DNA of 63,352 nt from Pleurotus ostreatus/Saccharomyces cerevisiae fusant. Lineage: Eukaryota; Opisthokonta. Within the stretch, counting starts at the first letter, position 1. Each line of letters starts with the position of its first letter. The position numbers and the translations under genes were made by a program. Location: NCBI GenBank assembly GCA_024196135.1, contig JAMQCK010000109.1, positions 1 to 63,352 on the forward strand, in the 5' to 3' direction. The notes under the pieces are model-generated. The model searched no databases. It was not told the DNA's origin and saw nothing but the letters and a program-made list of their open reading frames with translations. Positions 56,774-63,352 of this stretch are shown here, piece after piece.

Positions 56774-57192
56774 AGGGCGGTGGAGCGGGACGCTTGTTGC
56801 GTCTTGCTCGGTCGTCGCGACGGGGTGCCTCCGACGGTTCGCTGGCATCCGCGGTCGGTCCCCTGCATGGTGTTCACGATTTTCTTTATTCCTTCTTATG
56901 ACTCCCTCGATGTCTTTTCCGCTTTCATCATCCTCGCGTTATCCCAGCAGCATCACTCTCGCTCACCAGCATCCTCCTCATTCGCATCCACTCAGAGCTT
57001 ATCCGCACCCAAACAGAATGATCCCTTCGCAGATTGTGTATTCTTGGTACTTGATTGTATGTTTATGGTTGTTCGTGGTAGCATTGTACTTCATGAACTT
57101 CGGATTGACTGGACCTAGCTGGTGCGGAATCGCGTAGTATGCAGGTTCGGTGGGAGGATGTGATTCAGGCAGATACAGAGGCGTAAGGTACG

Positions 57193-58557
57193 CTACAATT
57201 GCGGCCATCGCGCAATCCACAACCTACACGCTGCTTTCCGAAGGGCGAGCGCTTCCTTATCGAGTCCACCGACCTCGAGGGTGCCGAGCCATTCGGGGTG
57301 GAGGAGGTGGGCGAACTCCTTCTGAGTGTCTCGCGATGTTGGCTTTGCGAGGGCGTCTAGCGAATATGCGGAGGTAGTTGGGTCGGTGGGAGAGTCGGGT
57401 AGGACCTCGTCGATGATGAGTCCGGCCTCGCGCGCGACGCGGACGAAGTTGGCGCAGACGGCGGGTTTGGTGTAATTGCCGGCCTGAAGGGGGGTATCAG
57501 TACCGTTTCTGCATGTGGCCGGAAAAGAATGACGGCAGTCACCAAACAAAAAGCCTCGACAAGCATCGACGTGATAGGGGGCAAGGGATAATTATCGAGG
57601 AAGCACCACTCACTGCAACATACACCCTCGCCTCGGGCGTGCGGGCGGAGAGCTTGGCGATGCTGGTCACCAGCGCGTCGTGCGCGTCGCCGAAGTGGAG
57701 GAGGTCGGAGAGGATGAGGGTGGTGAAGCCGGAGAGGTGGGGTGGGAGGAGGGTGCTGGGGAGGGTGCTGGGTCAGTGAGGAGATTATGGGGGAGGGAGG
57801 GAGCAGTGGAGATGAGGAGATAGGTGATGGCTATGAGGAGATAGGTGATGGCGCGGTGGAAGCAGAGAAGTGGAGACATTGGAGAGATAAGTAGAGACAT
57901 TGGAAGGAGATGTGGAAACATTGGAAGGAAGAGTCAAAGACTTACAGCAAGTGCCCCACGTCCGTCCCCCACTCGTACCCGGCGCAGGTGAGCGTGCGCC
58001 CCGGGGCGACGAGGTGTTGGTTCCGGGCGACGTTGACCTGGAGGTTGCTGAGGATGGAGGGGTCGGGGTGGTCGGTGACGACGATGAGGGATGATGCGGG
58101 TTCCTGTGAGTTGGCTTGAGGTGCGCGGGTGCTCAGCAGTATCGAGGGAAGACCGGTGCCGGCGCCAAGTTCGAGGACTGGAGGAAGGAATAGTATGTCA
58201 GATGGACGGTGGAGAGGGGGATACGTCCGGCGGCCCACCTGCACGTCCATCAACCGGTATCCTGCCCCGTTCTATGAGTTCAGCGAGTAAGAGCGCCGGG
58301 GAGAAGAGGTGATCGGCGAGGAGCGTGTTGGCCTAGATTGAAAGGGGCTGCGTGGGTTGGACTTTCGGATGCGGAGGAGGTGGAGGAGGGCTTGCCTTGC
58401 CGGCCTTGGCTGCGACGGTCAGACGGAGGGGGCCGTAGCGGATACCATCGTCATCGGTCGACTCGACGATGGGTTCGCCGCCGAGGAAGGCGAGGGCGTC
58501 GTTGAGGATGTCTTCGGAGGAGGTAAGGGGAGGGAGATGGGGCGTGGGTGCGGCCAT
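57193..58557 (-). CDS. Seven-beta-strand methyltransferase, NNT1/EFM7-like
   Basis: Exons 58557-58396, 58332-58239, 58177-57946, 57755-57614, 57483-57193; 306 residues. The family includes yeast Nnt1/Efm7, which N-methylates eEF1A, and nicotinamide N-methyltransferase-like proteins. Visible marks: RLTVAAKAGKANTLLADHLFSPAL, SAM motif I VLELGAGTGLPS, VVTDHPDPSILSNL (acidic loop), TCAGYEWG and the post-motif LILSDLLHF. The first intron has a GC donor (GCAAGC), needed to keep KANTLLADHLF in frame. The third intron (190 nt) is filled with short repeats and ends in two CAG acceptors 12 nt apart, both in frame. Its start lies 138 bp downstream of the CFAP20-like gene on the same strand. Substrate is inference. 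Confidence 0.86.
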
Positions 58558-58695
58558 CTTAAGTGCTCGTATGGATGAGGGCGGCTAGTAGAACGCGATC
58601 GGCGATCGATGCAATCGCGGAGGGTTCTCACGGACATGGGGCTGAGTAGCTGGAGCCTTCTGCAGGCGTCGTTCGAGGTGTGAAGACGACTGTAT

Positions 58696-59521
58696 TCACT
58701 GCTGCTCCCTCGCGGGGTCGCAACCATACAAGTCGAACTCCCATGGCGTCTTCTGAGAGGGCTCGGATTGGCTGAACCAGATACGCCGGAGACGGCACGT
58801 CGCGTAGACGCGGACGTATACGACGTGCGAGAACGTGCCGGAGGGGAGGGGCAATTGCGGTGGGGGATGATCCTCGTCGATGAGATGAGGGGAAGTGAAG
58901 GCGGAGAGGAGGCGGGGGAGGTTCAGGTCGAGTGTCGACCAGGTGGTGCCGCTGTATTCATCGGTGCGTTGCGGGAAGGTGAGGGGGAGGTGAAGGAGGG
59001 GGAAGGGGCCGACGGTGTCTAGGCAGGGCTGTTTCTGAAATTAGGATGAGAAGGCGAGGAAGGAAGATGAGGGTTGGGCAACGCACCTGGAATGTCGAGC
59101 ACCGTATGATCCCCACTCGATTCCCTTGGTCCGCGACACCGATCTCGAAGCTCCATTCCTTGCCAAGGTCGCGGACTTGGATGTGCACCCAAGGGTTCTT
59201 CAGGCAGAGACCGCGAGGATTGGTGGGCGAGGGGAATCCTGGGGGACATTGGATGTAGGTCGTGGGGAGGGTCGGGGATTGGATGTGAAGGACAGTCTGA
59301 ATGAGGGTCTTGCTATCCTTGAGCCCTTCTTGACCGGTGTGTAAAGATAAGAGCTTCGCGGGCGCTGGAGGAGCAGGAGAGTTTGAGGTGTCGTTGAGCA
59401 GGTGGACGAAGGAGTCTTCGGGGAGGGTGGTGTCGGTCTTCGTTTCGAAGAGCTGGAGGGGGAGGGAACCGGTCGACGAGAACAAGGAGACAGTGCTCGG
59501 CTGCACTGAGGATGAAAACAT
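58696..59521 (-). CDS. CFAP20-like (CFA20/DUF667 domain) protein
   Basis: Exons 59521-59087 and 59034-58696; 257 residues. Resembles CFAP20/BUG22 from end to end: MFSSSVQPSTVSLFSSTGSL, LPLQLFETKT, TYIQCPPGF, NPWVHIQVRDLGKEWSFEIGV, STFQKQPC, TTWSTLDLNLPRLL, YVRVYATCRLRRIWFSQ and PWEFDLYG. CFAP20 is a microtubule inner protein of cilia and basal bodies and has also been linked to RNA polymerase II and R-loop biology in animals. The fungal copy carries a Ser/Pro/Thr insertion (about residues 30-75) and a Pro-rich loop. Its role in a fungus presumed to lack flagella is unknown. Divergent from the next gene with 456 bp between starts. Confidence 0.82.
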
Positions 59522-59977
59522 GCTCTAAGGTTCCGGTTTGACCAGAATAATTTCGGAGCTTTGGAGAAGACGAGAACAAGACGAGATGGTGGAGAAGTTG
59601 CGAAGTGCATTAGCGCCCGTTATCACCGGCCCGGCCGGCCCATGACACGTGGCGCTTAGGATGGAGGCAGGAACGCGCCTTTCCCAACCTTTGCGCGCCA
59701 CCGCCAGATCTATTGTATACATCACCCAGTCGTTTGCTGTGCCTTCCTCTGCTGCTCTGGCGCCTAGAGAATTTTGAAGCAACGCTCTACACGCATCTCT
59801 GCTGGCACGAGTCTTGAGCGGCTCTACAGGCGATCTCTTGATCTGCGTAGCAAGCTTCTGAACTGCATCATCACGAATTATATTTTGAGGATACTGCGGG
59901 CTGAGCAGGTGTGTTGAACTATACTCTCTGTCGAGACTTTATGCTCATATCATCCTTCAGCACGGTAGATCTGCACC
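59522..59977. promoter_or_regulatory. Bidirectional promoter region
   Basis: 456 bp between the divergent CFAP20-like and alpha-helical protein genes. It contains ccggcccggccggccc, whose core CCGGCCGGCCC (59631-59641) is identical to the core of the palindrome in the MLH1/MAD3 promoter. Function is inference. Confidence 0.5.
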
Positions 59978-62900
59978 ATGTCGGAATCCAAAGGCAGGAA
60001 GACTCCGCGACGACTCTTCTCTTTCGACTCTATCAAGACTGCGCGTACTAACGCGTCCGACACCGCTAGCTTACCAGACGACGAGAGCCCGTCAAGATGG
60101 AAGCACAAGCAAGCCCCTTCCGCCAGCATGTACAGCCTGGAGGAGACTGCGGAGTCGCCCAAGGACTTGACAACACCTACAAGCAGCTACTTCCTGCCTA
60201 GAAGACCGCAGTCACCCAAACGCCCGCGTGCGGACTCGCCCCATCGCGCAGGCTCGCCGCTGAGAGGAGAGCGCAAACCGCCAACTCTGCCCCAGGTCTC
60301 GCAACTGCGATCTTCGTCCCCCGACTCTGCGCAGTACCCGCGCTCGCCCTCTTCTGCACGATGGGATCACATTCGCCAGCATGTCCTCCCTACACCGCGC
60401 TCGGCGTCGCCTACGCGCCCAAGTCGCCCTGCCTCCCCTCGTCGACCGTCTTCACCACACATACGAAGACCGTCCTCGCCTTTACAAGCCAGCCGCTCGC
60501 AGCAGCCAGCCGCCAAGCCGTCGCGCCTTGCGCGCCTTGGCTTTCGGCAGGTCGTCGAGAGCGCAAAGGAGGCCGCGGTCGATGACAGCCGCCGCTTCGC
60601 CGCAGATATACATACGGCACTGGCCGCGTCACTCATACCTGAGAAGAGCGCGGGTGGAAGTAGGCTCGAGACGCACAGCGCGCCCGGGTCGACGCTCTAC
60701 CTGCCCTTCATGTCGACGACGTCGCTCGCGTCGAGCGCGCAGCAGCATAGTACGGAGCAGAGCAGCGACGGGGGGTTCGCGCGGCAGACGGTGAAGCCAA
60801 TATTGCAGGCGTTGACGGCGCACGCGATGCCTGGCACGGACGGATACCCTCGCACGGTTGCGGTACCGCTCGAGGGCCAGATACTTTCGGCTCTTTTGAA
60901 GCCCTTCTTGAGCACGGAGCGCGGGCAGGACCAAGAGCAGTGGTTTGCACTGGAGGCGTTCCTGCTGATCACAGCGACGTGGCCGCCGCGGGACGAGGCG
61001 ACGGCGGTGGAGCGGCTCTGCTGGTGCTGCAAGGCGGCGCTGCTGCCCTCGGCATACCGCGACCGCGTCGTCGGCGCGCTCTGGCAGCTCGCGGGGCAGG
61101 GGCGCGGCCAGCAGGAGGACGTGGACGCGATGGGGTCCGCGCCGCTGGGCTCGTACGCGCTGGAGACGCCGCACGCGGTGCAGTCGTTCGTGCAGGCGCT
61201 GTTCGGGGTGCTGCCGAACCTGCACGCGGCGCAGTCGGGGAAGGTGATTGATACGGAGGAGAGTCGGCTGGCGAAGGATATTATCAAGGATGTGATGGCG
61301 GGGGCGTGCGGGGAGGTGGATGCGAATGCGGTGGAGGAGGTTTATGGGGCGCTGCATGTGAAGCAGGATAGTGTGGCGGAGGTGCATCGGGCGGTGTGCT
61401 TGGAGGCGCTTGCGAAGTGTGTGGAGAACTCGAGCGAGGCGACGAGGAGGTGGTTGTTGAGATATGGGATTGAGGTGAGTGTAAGGTCTATGGGGTTGTG
61501 CATCGGAACTGACAACGATGGCAGGCATACTGGCAACCAGACGACTCTGCGGAGGCGCATCGCCCGTTGCCGGCCATTATCCATGCGAGCAAGCTGAACA
61601 CATTCACCCGCGCCCTCCTGGCAATGGTCAACTCCGAGCCGACTTCGACCACCTTGTTGACCCCAGAAGGCAAGGTGTCCGCCGCTCAACTTGCTATGTA
61701 TCACCTCCAGCGCCGCGTCGTCGACGAGCTTGCTCGGCTGTCAGACACGCTGGCCTCAGAGGCGCGCAGCAATGTCGTGCGCATTGCGTTCGAGCTGCTA
61801 TGCATCAGTGGGAGTAGGGAGCTGATGCAGTGGGCGGCGGAGTTGGTGGGGACGTGGCATGCGAATGCCGAGCTGCGTGTGTCGGTCGAGAGGACGATGA
61901 AGGATGTGGTGAGTGCATACGGGGCTTGAAAGTACGATGAGTGTGCTGATAGTTTGCGTGTAGATCTCGAAGGACGAGTGGCCGCGCGTGCTCGCTATCC
62001 TCAGTGCTGTCATGCGTGCGGCGCCGGAGCCAATGCGCAAGCCGCTTGCGGCGTACTTCGTGCCGGTGCTGAACGATGTGAGTCACTGCAGTCCCTTCTC
62101 TGGCGTCCCGTCCAGCTGACAATCTCTCTAGCGCCTTGTCGAGGACCCGCCTGCCGCCTCCAGCGCACCACTCTCCGCCCTCCTCGACCTCCTCTCGCGC
62201 ACCTACCCTCAGGTCTTCTTCAAGCCCCTCTTCGCATGCGCTGCAGCGACACGGGAGCTAGCGGTGGCGCACCATCTGGCCGTACTGCGCGCCGTGTCGA
62301 AGTTCGTGCCCGAGTTCTGGACGCGGGACGCGGAGATGGTCGCGGTGGCGCTGATGAGTGAGCCGGGTGGGCGAAAGGAGAGTGCGGGGGAGAGTGCGCA
62401 GAATGGGGAGGTGCCGTGGGGCGTGCCGAGGTTGGGGCAGACGGCGTTGATGGTGGAGGTTATTTCGCGGATTCAGGAGGCGAGGAGGATGAGGGAGGTG
62501 GAGGTGAGTGGATTCGTGTGCGCGATGCGAAATCCATGCTGACGGGCTGAGATGATCAGGAGTCGGAGAATCCGTTTATGGACTCGTCGAAGTTCGTGGT
62601 CGGACTCGAGACGAGGCTGAGTGTGCTCATAGAGGCCAAGGTATGTGAGTAGTCCTTGACCAAGCTGACCATACCCTAACTTTGAACTTGAACAGGAGCA
62701 GAAGGCCCTACTGCCACCTATACAGCGTGTCCTGCTGTCAGTGTTGCTGCGCGAGTGTCGTTTGTACACTCGCTCGCTGAAGCCGTGAGCACACCTTGCG
62801 CTGTCCCGGAATTGCCATCTTAACATCATCTGCAGCGCATCCTGGCTCTCGAAGTGCGTATCTTGGTTCGTCAAGTACGAGACCGACGAGAGCGTACGAC

Positions 62901-63352
62901 AGCGCACCGACGAGGAGGTCAAGGACTACGTCGAGCAAATTCGCGCGCTTTACATGGCTAGCGAGGCAGGCGCAAAGTTGGGCCACTCACGACGCAGCAC
63001 AATGGTCCTGCACACACGGTCTGGTAGCATGGACACCACGATCGATGGGGCGTCGGGGTTGCTGAAGGAGAAAGAGCAACTGTTGAGGTCGGTCGCGAAG
63101 GGCTTTGCTCGTATCTTGAAGCTGTTGGTCACCATGGCTGTACTACTGTCGCGAGATCATGTGGAGAAGATCGGCGCGTACCTGTGGGCGAACTACCTGG
63201 ACGAAAGGGAGGCGCCTACATTGGGACCCGTAAGTGTCTTGTTCTGTGGATATTGACCATATCCTGACAATTAACAGGCTTGTTTCCTCGTCATGCAATG
63301 CGCGGAAAAGGCCCCAAGGGACCTCATCGCGACCATTGAAGTTGACATGCAG
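59978..63352 (+). CDS. Large alpha-helical repeat-like protein, unknown function (5' part; continues past window end)
   Basis: Exons 59978-61474, 61525-61908, 61964-62077, 62132-62503, 62560-62640, 62696-62784, 62836-63229, 63278-63352 (open); 1002 residues present. Residues 1-200 are Ser/Pro/Arg-rich with many SP and RP pairs (RPSSPHIRRPSSP), a likely disordered, phosphorylated region. From about 200 on the chain is predicted from composition to be all-helical (LEAFLLITATWPPRDEATAVERL, AVCLEALAKCVENSSEATRRW, LAILSAVMRAAPEPMRKPLA), as in HEAT/ARM-type solenoids. No catalytic motif is seen in this part. I do not recognise the family; a long regulatory protein with a C-terminal domain outside the window is possible. 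Confidence 0.8.

Noticed and set aside
60629..61528. 299-codon minus-strand ORF
   Set aside because: Antisense shadow of the large helical protein; His/Arg/Leu-rich artefact of codon bias.

Overview
The window is nuclear DNA of a basidiomycete fungus, most likely an Agaricomycete and possibly a polypore. The signs are GC-rich genes on both strands, many short introns (mostly 45-65 nt, GTRNGT donors, CTRAC-like branch sites, YAG acceptors), large Tc1/mariner-like DDE transposases with the fungal HCELNFIE signature, and a run of conserved fungal housekeeping genes. Placement below class level is inference. I saw no rRNA, tRNA, CRISPR or prokaryotic feature. Splice sites were read by eye; every exon chain given keeps frame end to end.

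Layout. 1-4.4 kb: 5' part of a Mor2/PAG1/Furry morphogenesis gene (minus) and a mitochondrial AIM9-like phosphotransferase (minus). 4.4-18.5 kb: gene-poor, repeat-rich island with minisatellites, an 800-bp non-autonomous element with hairpin-capped inverted repeats and a 9-bp target duplication (6690-7489), and two apparently intact transposons in the same orientation (8601-12619 and 13272-16520) encoding 915- and 913-residue transposases, then a non-coding, partly duplicated stretch. 18.5-31 kb: BAHD-type acyltransferase, MLH1 head-to-head with the spindle checkpoint gene MAD3, a possible small secreted peptide, a Zn2Cys6 factor and a class 3 lipase. 31-45.6 kb: intradiol dioxygenase, velvet-family regulator (VelB-like), RAD52, a DAL5-type MFS transporter, ERG6 and a Gly/His/Thr-rich small protein. 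46.5-57 kb: two paralogous polytopic membrane proteins in opposite orientation flanking a cytochrome P450. 57-63.3 kb: an NNT1/EFM7-type methyltransferase, a CFAP20-like (DUF667) protein and the 5' part of a large unrecognised alpha-helical protein that runs off the window.

How it fits together. Core functions recur: genome maintenance (MLH1, RAD52), checkpoint control (MAD3), morphogenesis (Mor2/PAG1), sterol synthesis (ERG6) and development (velvet). The P450, MFS transporter, acyltransferase and Zn2Cys6 factor are separated by housekeeping genes, so I do not call a metabolic gene cluster. The most unusual items are the hairpin-capped foldback element, the conserved Cys-rich insertion in the transposases, the CFAP20-like gene in a presumably non-flagellated lineage, the membrane-protein paralogs that keep identical exon-block lengths while differing in introns, and a repeat-filled intron whose retention would give an alternative C-terminus.
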